From an uncultured Roseburia sp. (lineage in GTDB: Bacteria > Bacillota > Clostridia > Lachnospirales > Lachnospiraceae): DNA of 18,827 bases. Under the pieces are notes generated by a model, which worked only from the letters and a program-made list of their open reading frames with translations, was not told the origin of the DNA and ran no database searches. This document shows, one piece after another, positions 1 to 6,388 of the stretch (its first letter is position 1; every line of letters begins with the position of its first letter). The stretch is from positions 1 to 18,827 of the forward strand of contig URJS01000045.1 in assembly GCA_900548205.1 (NCBI GenBank). Direction: 5' to 3'. The position numbers were made by a program, and so were the translations under genes.

Positions 1-2
1 CA

Positions 3-494
3 ATAAATAAAAAAGAGCGGAACTATGGGATTCATAGAGTTTCCGAGACCGCTCAGACCATTTTTGAGGGACAGATCATACAGTTTACTGATTTTGACCG
101 GAGTAAGGAGAGTCACGGTTATGTGCAGATTTTTGAGAAAAAATTTATATCGAGCATAAAGGGATGGACGGAGAAGCATAAGATTTTGACAGAAAATGAG
201 GTGTTTAACAGCAGATTTGAGGTTTTTGCCACAGATGAGCACAATGCATTTTATATTTTGACACCAAAGCTATTGGAACTTATTATGCGATTTGAAGAAG
301 ATATTGACGGTCAGATAGCGATCACCTTTCGTGGATCATCGATGTTTGTTGCGCTCAATCGTTTGGGAAGTATGTTCGATGGAAAGCTTGATAGGAAGAT
401 CGAGGATCAAAAAGAGCTTATCCGAAAGGACGTTGAGATGCTGCGCCACGCGGGAGATATTTTGATCTTGGAGAATGCATGGCGCAGCAGATAG
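3..494 (+). CDS. DUF3137 domain protein, C-terminal part (5' end cut by the window)
   Basis: The reading frame is open from the first bases of the window to the TAG at 492-494, so this is the end of a longer gene. A GTG at 123 could be called as a start, but the frame continues upstream without a stop, and the residues read there (GIHRVSETAQTIFEGQ, then FTDFDRSKESHGYVQIF) look like normal protein. The segment FATDEHNAFYILTPKLLELI followed by a beta-rich end (GQIAITFRGSSMFVALN) resembles the C-terminal part of DUF3137 proteins as I remember them. These are usually membrane-anchored and have no known biochemical role. The N-terminal membrane segments would lie before the window. A weak terminator follows the stop. 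The family call is moderately sure and no function is claimed. Confidence 0.75.
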   Translation: MNKKERNYGIHRVSETAQTIFEGQIIQFTDFDRSKESHGYVQIFEKKFISSIKGWTEKHKILTENEVFNSRFEVFATDEHNAFYILTPKLLELIMRFEEDIDGQIAITFRGSSMFVALNRLGSMFDGKLDRKIEDQKELIRKDVEMLRHAGDILILENAWRSR

Positions 495-528
495 CCGGGG
501 GATATTTTGTTGGACCTAAAATCATCGC

Positions 529-554
529 ACGAAACGTACGGTTTGTTGTTTTTT
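529..554 (+). terminator. weak intrinsic terminator after the DUF3137 gene
   Basis: A short stem, ACGAAAC against GTTTGT with one bulged G and a GTACG loop, is followed by a run rich in T (TTGTTTTTT). It lies 35 bases after the DUF3137 stop and before the next gene. The stem is AT-rich, so it may be inefficient. Confidence 0.4.
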
Positions 555-651
555 AATTCTAAATTGTCAAAGCACTAAACAATGTTCATTTCCTGTCCGA
601 TGTATCAGATATAGGAACGGAATCAAAAGGTTTTTCAAGGAGGAACGGACA

Positions 652-1512
652 ATGGGAATGATGACGACGGAACCCGGAAACATGGGGCGTGCGGCGATGA
701 TGACAGGCACGGTCACAATAAAAAAAGCAAAAAATCCTTATGAGTCGATATTGATGCGGAAGGCAGAGCGAAAAGCGAAGAAGCCGTTAAATTATAATCA
801 CCGTGAAATATCGGCACAGCTGATGCGTGCAAAGCGTGCGCAGAATGCTGCAGGCGTTGTGACGAGTGCAAAGCGCAAGCTTGCCGCGCTGCAAAGACAA
901 GCGGGAAGCGGTCAATACGATAAAAGAGAGATTGAATATGCGCTAGCACATGCGAGAAGAATGGTGCGCTGTGCGCAGCTAAAGGTGCGTAATCTGCGCG
1001 AGGAGGAGCAGGAGCGCAGAGCGAGAGAGCGCGAAAATGGCGTGCAGAAACAGGAACTGAAAAATGAGATCAAAAGGCGCACGGCGCAAAAGGAGAGGGA
1101 ATTAAAGAGCAAGCTTACGATCGAACAGCTGCAGCGTGCGGCAGAACAAAAGAGGAAAAGGAAGGCGCTCGCACAAAAGGAGCAGATGCATCGCAGTCAG
1201 GAGCAGAGCCGGATTCAGGAAGCAGATATGAGATATATCAAAGGAATGATGGAGAGAAACGGAGAGATTGGCAGCCAAGCTTCCTGCAATGGTGCAGTAT
1301 TTGATCTTAGTATGGAGGCTGCGGCAATGCAGGAGCTTGCGCTGCTTGAGCAGGCGCAGCAGATAGAGAGTGAGGCAGCGGCAGAAGCCGCGGCTGAAAT
1401 GACAGCCGCAGAGCCTGTCACAGATTCCGGTATGGGGCAGAGTGAGGCAGCGTTGGGAAACTTTTCTGCAGGAGGGGCAGAGCCTGCTCCTGCTGTAAAT
1501 ATCTCGATCTGA
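652..1512 (+). CDS. Uncharacterised charged coiled-coil protein
   Basis: This is a protein of 286 residues that I do not recognise. The start is well supported: AAGGAGG lies 8 bases before the ATG. Residues 1-20 are Met/Gly-rich. Residues 24-200 are very rich in Lys, Arg, Glu and Gln, with long helical stretches (ERRARERENGVQKQELKNEI and similar), and look like a continuous coiled coil with high positive charge. The tail, about 220-286, changes to Ala/Glu-rich and then Gly/Pro/Ser-rich sequence and is probably disordered. There is no signal peptide or membrane segment, so it is probably cytoplasmic. It could be a scaffold or a nucleic-acid-binding protein, but the sequence does not decide this. 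It ends 9 bases before the convergent nhaC stop, with no obvious terminator between them. Confidence 0.8.
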   Translation: MGMMTTEPGNMGRAAMMTGTVTIKKAKNPYESILMRKAERKAKKPLNYNHREISAQLMRAKRAQNAAGVVTSAKRKLAALQRQAGSGQYDKREIEYALAHARRMVRCAQLKVRNLREEEQERRARERENGVQKQELKNEIKRRTAQKERELKSKLTIEQLQRAAEQKRKRKALAQKEQMHRSQEQSRIQEADMRYIKGMMERNGEIGSQASCNGAVFDLSMEAAAMQELALLEQAQQIESEAAAEAAAEMTAAEPVTDSGMGQSEAALGNFSAGGAEPAPAVNISI

Positions 1513-1521
1513 AAATTGTGT

Positions 1522-3033
1522 CTATGCGCGCGTTTCGCTTCGTTTTTGGGCATTGAATCTGCGCAGAAGCGTCAGTACGAGAAACAGAAGCGTAACGCCG
1601 CAGAGCAGCGTTAGGATTACATTTTCCGTAATTCCGGCAACGATGTAGGAGACAAAGCAGCAGCCCGCAACTGTCAGAGCATATGGAAGCTGTGTTGTTA
1701 CATGGTTCACATGATTGCACTGCGCGCCTGCGGACGCCATGATCGTTGTGTCTGAGATCGGCGAAATATGGTCGCCGCAGACAGAGCCGGCAAGGACGGC
1801 GGCAATCGAGATAACAAGCAGGTTTGCGTCGGGTGGGAATACCTCGATCACGATTGGGATCAAAATGCCGAAGGTTCCCCATGAGGTTCCGGTGGCAAAG
1901 GCAAGTCCTGTACCAATCAGGAATAATATAGCTGGAAATATTGCTCCGGCAACCGAGCTTCCGTGCAGCGCCTCATACACAAAGGCGCCTGCCTCCAGCT
2001 TTGTACTGCAAAAGCCGCCGAGCGTCCATGCGAGCACCAGAATCAGAATCGCGGAAACCATCATTTTAAAGCCCTGAGGAATGCATTCCGCAAAATCCTG
2101 AAAGGAAATCACCTTGCGCGGGAGATAGAGCAGAAATACAAATATAAGCGTAAAAAATGAGCCAAGCACCAGTCCCATAGAGGCATTGCAGTTTGCAAAT
2201 GCGTTAATAAAGGTTTCACCCTCAAAAAAGCCTCCGGTATAGATCATGCAGACAATACAACTGATGATCAGAAAAAGCACGGGGAGGACAAGATCAATGA
2301 CCTTTCCTTTGGGTGAGATAATATCCTGTCGGACATTTTCATATTCATTTTTGCCGCCAAACAGATCGCCGTCCTTCGCCTGCTCCTCAAATTTTTTCAT
2401 CGGACCATAATCAAAGCCTGTGATACCGAGGTATACGACCATAAGGATTGTCAGCCACGCATACAGATTAAACGGGATGGTCTGCAAGAAAAGTGAGAAT
2501 CCATCACCCTGTGTATAGCCTGTGACAGCAGCCGCCCAACTGGAGATTGGTGCGATGATACAGATGGGGGCAGCAGTGGAGTCAATGATATAGGCAAGCT
2601 TAGCACGGGAGATCCTCTGACGGTCCGTTACCGGGCGCATCACATTTCCTACAGTCAGACAGTTGAAATAGTCGTCTACGAAAATCATGGCTCCGAGCCC
2701 GAAGGTAGAGAGCAGAGCGCCTGATTTTGTCTTGATTTTAGAATTTGCCCATTTGCCGTAAGCGGCGGAGCCGCCAGCGCGCGTCATCAGGGCGACGATC
2801 ATACCCAGAAATACAAGAAAAATTAAAATACCGATGTTCCACGGATCGCCCAATTTTTCCATCATAACGGAGAAAATCGTCCCCACGGTCTCGATGGGGC
2901 GAAAGCCGGTGTAGAGCAGAGAGCCGGTTAAGATACCGACAAATAAAGATAAATACACTTCTTTTGTCATAAGGGCGAGAGCAATCGCAATGATCGGCGG
3001 AAGCAATGCCCAGACAGTTCCTACAAAATCCAT
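1522..3033 (-). CDS. nhaC: NhaC-family Na+/H+ antiporter
   Basis: This is an integral membrane protein of 503 residues, normal length for NhaC, with about 11-12 hydrophobic segments. The clearest signature is the stretch IFVDDYFNCLTVGNVMRPVT near residues 116-135, with the paired Asp residues and the NVMRPVTD motif seen throughout this family. A second conserved part is TGTSWGTFGILIPIV near residues 380-394. The family exchanges Na+ for H+ (some members handle malate/lactate or amino acids), so substrate choice is not certain. The start has AAGGAG 7 bases upstream. Residues 215-240 (KKFEEQAKDGDLFGGKNEYE) form a charged cytoplasmic loop. It lies 125 bases downstream of tetR in the same direction, behind a hairpin-containing leader with a TATACT -10-like element, so it may have its own promoter or be read through from tetR. 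Confidence 0.9.
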   Translation of the reverse strand: MDFVGTVWALLPPIIAIALALMTKEVYLSLFVGILTGSLLYTGFRPIETVGTIFSVMMEKLGDPWNIGILIFLVFLGMIVALMTRAGGSAAYGKWANSKIKTKSGALLSTFGLGAMIFVDDYFNCLTVGNVMRPVTDRQRISRAKLAYIIDSTAAPICIIAPISSWAAAVTGYTQGDGFSLFLQTIPFNLYAWLTILMVVYLGITGFDYGPMKKFEEQAKDGDLFGGKNEYENVRQDIISPKGKVIDLVLPVLFLIISCIVCMIYTGGFFEGETFINAFANCNASMGLVLGSFFTLIFVFLLYLPRKVISFQDFAECIPQGFKMMVSAILILVLAWTLGGFCSTKLEAGAFVYEALHGSSVAGAIFPAILFLIGTGLAFATGTSWGTFGILIPIVIEVFPPDANLLVISIAAVLAGSVCGDHISPISDTTIMASAGAQCNHVNHVTTQLPYALTVAGCCFVSYIVAGITENVILTLLCGVTLLFLVLTLLRRFNAQKRSETRA

Positions 3034-3066
3034 GAGTAACTCCTTTTTAAAATCATTTGTTTTTAG

Positions 3067-3107
3067 ATACTGCCTGTGGACAATATCTGTCAGGTCGGTA
3101 TCAGTAT
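3067..3107 (-). promoter_or_regulatory. Hairpin in the nhaC 5' leader
   Basis: On the minus strand, ATACTG then CCTG pair with CAGG then CAGTAT. This makes 10 base pairs with a 7-base bulge on the 5' side, and the apical part can extend through GACA/TGTC. It lies between a TATACT -10-like element at about 3106-3111 and the nhaC ribosome binding site. It has no T-run, so it is not a terminator. It could be a leader structure or a protein-binding site. No known riboswitch class was recognised. Confidence 0.35.
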
Positions 3108-3158
3108 ATATGATTTTTGTTAAAAAGGAAACAAAAATTTTAAAATTTTATAGAACGC

Positions 3159-3749
3159 TTATGAATGCAGGGAGCGTATGCCGACGGTGATAATATCGGT
3201 GGCAAGTGCAGAAACCTCTTTTGCAGGCTTTGGCTCTGGGGAAAACAGCCAGTGCTCGATCAATCCGATACAGCCGGAGGAAATAAAGCTGTAAAAATAA
3301 TCAAAACGGATCAGGTCCTTTTCCGGAAGCTTGTCTGCATATAATTCCATCAGCCTCTGGCGTGAGAGCTCCTTGATCTTCCGCAGAAAAGAAAGGTCTC
3401 CGTTTTTGCCGAGCAGGGCAGTATAGAGTGTCCGATTCTCCTCCGCAAACCGGAACATGTCGGAGATCAAAAGATCGGGAGAGGCGTTTGGGGAGGTGGG
3501 GGCGTGCGCAGAAATCAGTGCTTCAAACTGAGACAGAATATCCTGCTCGATCTGTTCGACCATGTCATAAATATCTCTGTAATGCAGATAGAAGGTGCCG
3601 CGGTTAATATCAGCCGCTTCGCAGAGCTCTTTTACCGTAATGTCATTGTAGCTTTTTTCTTTCATCAAGGCGAAAAGTGCATGCATCAAAAGCTGTTTGG
3701 TGCGCCGTACGCGTCTGTCTGCGTCGGTGTTGCCGAATATTGTCGTCAT
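3159..3749 (-). CDS. TetR/AcrR-family transcriptional regulator
   Basis: The protein has 196 residues, a typical TetR length. Residues 12-60 form the helix-turn-helix domain: RRTKQLLMHALFALMKEK, then ITVKELCEAADINRGTFYLH with the recognition helix ending in FYLHYRD, a near-perfect family match. The C-terminal part (70-196) is an all-helical ligand and dimer domain, and its ligand cannot be read from sequence. AGAGGA lies 9 bases before the ATG. The gene is divergent from the MMPL operon across a gap of about 170 bases with two related TGTC-N-GACA-type sites, one over its own -35 region and one over its -10. This suggests it represses itself and the MMPL operon. Whether it also acts on nhaC downstream is open. 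Confidence 0.92.
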   Translation of the reverse strand: MTTIFGNTDADRRVRRTKQLLMHALFALMKEKSYNDITVKELCEAADINRGTFYLHYRDIYDMVEQIEQDILSQFEALISAHAPTSPNASPDLLISDMFRFAEENRTLYTALLGKNGDLSFLRKIKELSRQRLMELYADKLPEKDLIRFDYFYSFISSGCIGLIEHWLFSPEPKPAKEVSALATDIITVGIRSLHS

Positions 3750-3775
3750 GGCGGAAATCCTCTTTTCTAAAAGTT

Positions 3776-3791
3776 TTCTAACTAATAGACA
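3776..3791. promoter_or_regulatory. Probable TetR operator half-site pair 1
   Basis: The sequence TTCTAACTAATAGACA, read on the minus strand, begins TGTCTATTA and matches the second site (3805-3820), which begins TGTCGATTA on the plus strand. It covers the -10 region of the predicted tetR promoter. This is inferred from internal similarity and position only. Confidence 0.45.
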
Positions 3792-3810
3792 CTTTATAAA
3801 AAAATGTCGA
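3782..3810 (-). promoter_or_regulatory. tetR promoter
   Basis: On the minus strand TCGACA (3810-3805), a 17-base spacer and TATTAG (3787-3782) form a housekeeping-type promoter aimed at tetR. Both operator-like sites overlap it, as expected for autorepression. Confidence 0.5.
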
Positions 3811-3820
3811 TTATTAGACA
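3805..3820. promoter_or_regulatory. Probable TetR operator site 2
   Basis: TGTCGATTATTAGACA is a 16-base imperfect palindrome: the outer TGTC/GACA arms match, with 12 of 16 positions symmetric overall. It sits over the tetR -35 and about 20 bases upstream of the MMPL -35. It shares TGTCNATTA with site 1. Confidence 0.5.
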
Positions 3821-3839
3821 GATAAAAAACAGGTGGTGA

Positions 3840-3867
3840 TTGAGAAATAAATTTCTTTTATTATAAT
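3840..3867 (+). promoter_or_regulatory. Promoter of the MMPL operon
   Basis: TTGAGA at 3840-3845, a 16-base spacer and a perfect TATAAT at 3862-3867 lie upstream of the MMPL gene. Transcription would begin near 3874, giving a leader of about 45 bases. Confidence 0.6.
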
Positions 3868-3919
3868 AAGAACGAGAGAATAAATCAACACGATGTCAAG
3901 AAATGAAAGAGGAATGCAG

Positions 3920-6388
3920 ATGGACACAAACGAAGAAAAGAAAAAGGGAAATTTCTGGCTTACGGTAGCCACTTTTATTGTGAATAAGCGAAAGGCGATC
4001 ATGATTTTGTTTGTTTTTGCGATTATTTACAGTGTGCTTTCCGTCAATAAGGTAGAGGTGAACCAGGATATTACTTCCTATCTTTCCGAGGAGACGGAGA
4101 CGCGGAAGGGATTAAATATCATGGAAGAAGAATTTGTCACCTACGGCTCGGCGCGTGTGATGGTGGCAAATATCACCTACGCGGAAGCAGAGCAGCTTGC
4201 GGATAAAATTTCGCGGATTGACGGCGTAAAGGAGGTTACGTTTGATGACACAAAGGATCATTATATCGGCAGTAATGCACTTTACGATGTGACGGTAGAA
4301 GGCGAGGATGAAGACCCGGAAAGTATTGCTGCGATCCGTGGGATCAGAGAGGAGCTGGCGGATTATGATCTTTATATTTCCACGACGATAGGGGCGGTGG
4401 CAGACAGCGCCGAGATGCTCAATCGGGAAATGGGAATCATTCTGGTTCTGGCGGTCGTTGTCATCATCGCGGTGCTGCTTGTTTCGACAAAGGCATATTT
4501 GGAAATTCCGGTGCTGCTGCTGACCTTTGGCGTCGCTGCAATTTTGAATATGGGAACGAATTACTGGTTTGGAGAGATTTCGTTTGTGACAAATTCGATA
4601 GCCGTTGTCCTGCAGCTGGCGCTGGCGATCGACTATGCCATTATTTTTTGCGATCGGTTCATGGAGGAGCATGTACTCTTGGATTCCGAGGAGGCGGTCA
4701 AGGTAGCGCTTTCAAAGGCGATACCTGAGATCAGTTCGTCTTCACTTACAACGATTGCCGGATTGATCGCGCTGATGCTGATGCAGTTTCGGCTGGGCTT
4801 TGACATGGGTATCGTTTTGGTGAAAGCGATTTTATTCAGTTTGATCTCCGTATTCTTTTTGATGCCGGGGATTCTGCTGATTTTTGCAAAGGGCATCGAC
4901 CGGACGCATCATAAGTGTTATGTGCCGAACATCACGTTTGTGGGAAAGTTTGCGGCAAAAACAAAATATATCATCCCGCCGATTTTTCTTGTGATTGTGA
5001 TCGCTGCTTTTTTCGGATCAAGCAACTGTCACTATGTGTTTGATGTTAATTCCGCGGAGGGCAGCAAGAAAAGTGAGTCCCGTATAGAGGTAGAAAAGGT
5101 TGAGTCGGTGTTTGGCAAGAGCAACCAGTTGGTTGTGCTTGTACCATCCGGAGATTATGAGAAGGAAAAGCGCACATTAAGTCAGCTTGAGAAGCTTCCT
5201 TTTGTTAAGTCGGCGCTTGGACTTGCGAACCAGAAAATCAGTGATGATTATGTGCTGACAGACAAGCTGACGCCGCGTCAGTTTGCAGAGCTGACAGATT
5301 TGGATGTAGAAGTCGTGCAGGTACTTTATTCGGCATACGCGTATCATGCCAAGCAATATGGTCCTGTGGTCACGGGGATTGATGAATACGGGGTTCCTCT
5401 CATTGATATGGTACTCTTTCTTTATGACCAATACCAGGAAGGCTATGTCACATTGGATGAGGATATGGATGAAATGCTGACGACGCTTTATGATACGCTT
5501 CATGACGCGCAGATCCAGCTTCAGGGAGAGAATTATACACGTTTTGTTTTGAGTATTGAAAGGCCGGTAGAAGGGCAGGAAACCTATGATGCGATGGAGG
5601 AGATCCGCGGCATTGCGGAGCAATCGTACGGGAAAGGGAATGTACTGCTGGCGGGAAATTCTACCAGTGCGCATGACCTTGAGACGTCCTTTGCAACAGA
5701 CAACCTGATCATCAGTGTGGTGACGGCGTTGTTTGTCATGATTATCTTATTCTTTACGTTTCAGTCTGCCGGACTTCCGGTGCTTCTGGTGCTCACGATT
5801 CAGGGAAGCATCTGGATCAACTTTACGATTCCTGCAATGCAGGGGCAGGCAGTTTACTTTATTGCATATCTGATCGTATCGGCGATCCAGATGGGGGCAA
5901 CGATTGATTACGCAATTGTCATCACCAGCCGTTATACGCAGCTTAAGCGTGAGATGCCGATTGAAAAAGCGATCGTTGAAACGCTGAATCAGGCGTTTCC
6001 GACAATCTTTACCTCTGGCTCGATCATGACCTGCGCAGGATTTTTAATTGGAAATATTTCAACGGATGTCACGGTTTCTTCGATGGGAACGGTACTCGGA
6101 CGAGGTACACTGACCTCTATTATACTTGTGTTGTTCGTACTGCCGCAGATTCTTCTCGCAGGAGACTGGATCATTGAAAAGACGGCGCTTACCATGAACA
6201 TTTCAAGGACGCAGAGGGAAGTAGCAGGGCGTGTGCGCATCAATGGTCATGTGCGCGGTTATGTACAGGGAGAAATTGATGCGGATGTGCAGGGCGCATT
6301 TCAGGGACAGATGAAGGTATCTGTAGATACGGTGCTTCCGGGACGTCAGGGCCAGATCACGGAAGAAGATGGAGGTACACAGGAATGA
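3920..6388 (+). CDS. MMPL/RND-family membrane transporter
   Basis: From the ATG at 3920 this is 822 residues. That start is preferred because AAAGAGGA ends 6 bases before it; ATGs at 3893 and 3914 are in frame but have poorer spacing. The protein has two RND-type halves. Each has a large extracellular loop (about 45-160 and 370-580) and a block of membrane segments. Each half carries the MMPL transmembrane-4 signature: LAIDYAIIFCDRF around Asp238 and ATIDYAIVITSRY around Asp663, the proton-relay Asp positions. Family members export lipids, siderophores or hydrophobic compounds using proton flow. The last 55 or so residues (about 765-822) form an unusual hydrophilic tail of short GxVxG-type repeats. 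The gene overlaps the next by four bases (ATGA), so the two are probably translated together. The substrate is unknown. Confidence 0.9.
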   Translation: MDTNEEKKKGNFWLTVATFIVNKRKAIMILFVFAIIYSVLSVNKVEVNQDITSYLSEETETRKGLNIMEEEFVTYGSARVMVANITYAEAEQLADKISRIDGVKEVTFDDTKDHYIGSNALYDVTVEGEDEDPESIAAIRGIREELADYDLYISTTIGAVADSAEMLNREMGIILVLAVVVIIAVLLVSTKAYLEIPVLLLTFGVAAILNMGTNYWFGEISFVTNSIAVVLQLALAIDYAIIFCDRFMEEHVLLDSEEAVKVALSKAIPEISSSSLTTIAGLIALMLMQFRLGFDMGIVLVKAILFSLISVFFLMPGILLIFAKGIDRTHHKCYVPNITFVGKFAAKTKYIIPPIFLVIVIAAFFGSSNCHYVFDVNSAEGSKKSESRIEVEKVESVFGKSNQLVVLVPSGDYEKEKRTLSQLEKLPFVKSALGLANQKISDDYVLTDKLTPRQFAELTDLDVEVVQVLYSAYAYHAKQYGPVVTGIDEYGVPLIDMVLFLYDQYQEGYVTLDEDMDEMLTTLYDTLHDAQIQLQGENYTRFVLSIERPVEGQETYDAMEEIRGIAEQSYGKGNVLLAGNSTSAHDLETSFATDNLIISVVTALFVMIILFFTFQSAGLPVLLVLTIQGSIWINFTIPAMQGQAVYFIAYLIVSAIQMGATIDYAIVITSRYTQLKREMPIEKAIVETLNQAFPTIFTSGSIMTCAGFLIGNISTDVTVSSMGTVLGRGTLTSIILVLFVLPQILLAGDWIIEKTALTMNISRTQREVAGRVRINGHVRGYVQGEIDADVQGAFQGQMKVSVDTVLPGRQGQITEEDGGTQE

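Noticed and set aside
3034..3158. Terminator between tetR and nhaC
   Set aside because: The AT-rich dyad near the tetR stop has no GC stem, and the downstream hairpin lacks a T-run, so read-through cannot be excluded.
4112..4672. Long minus-strand open frame inside the MMPL gene (and similar ones inside the GLUG, TatD, KsgA and helicase genes)
   Set aside because: These are antisense to well-supported genes, have no ribosome binding sites and no recognisable protein character.
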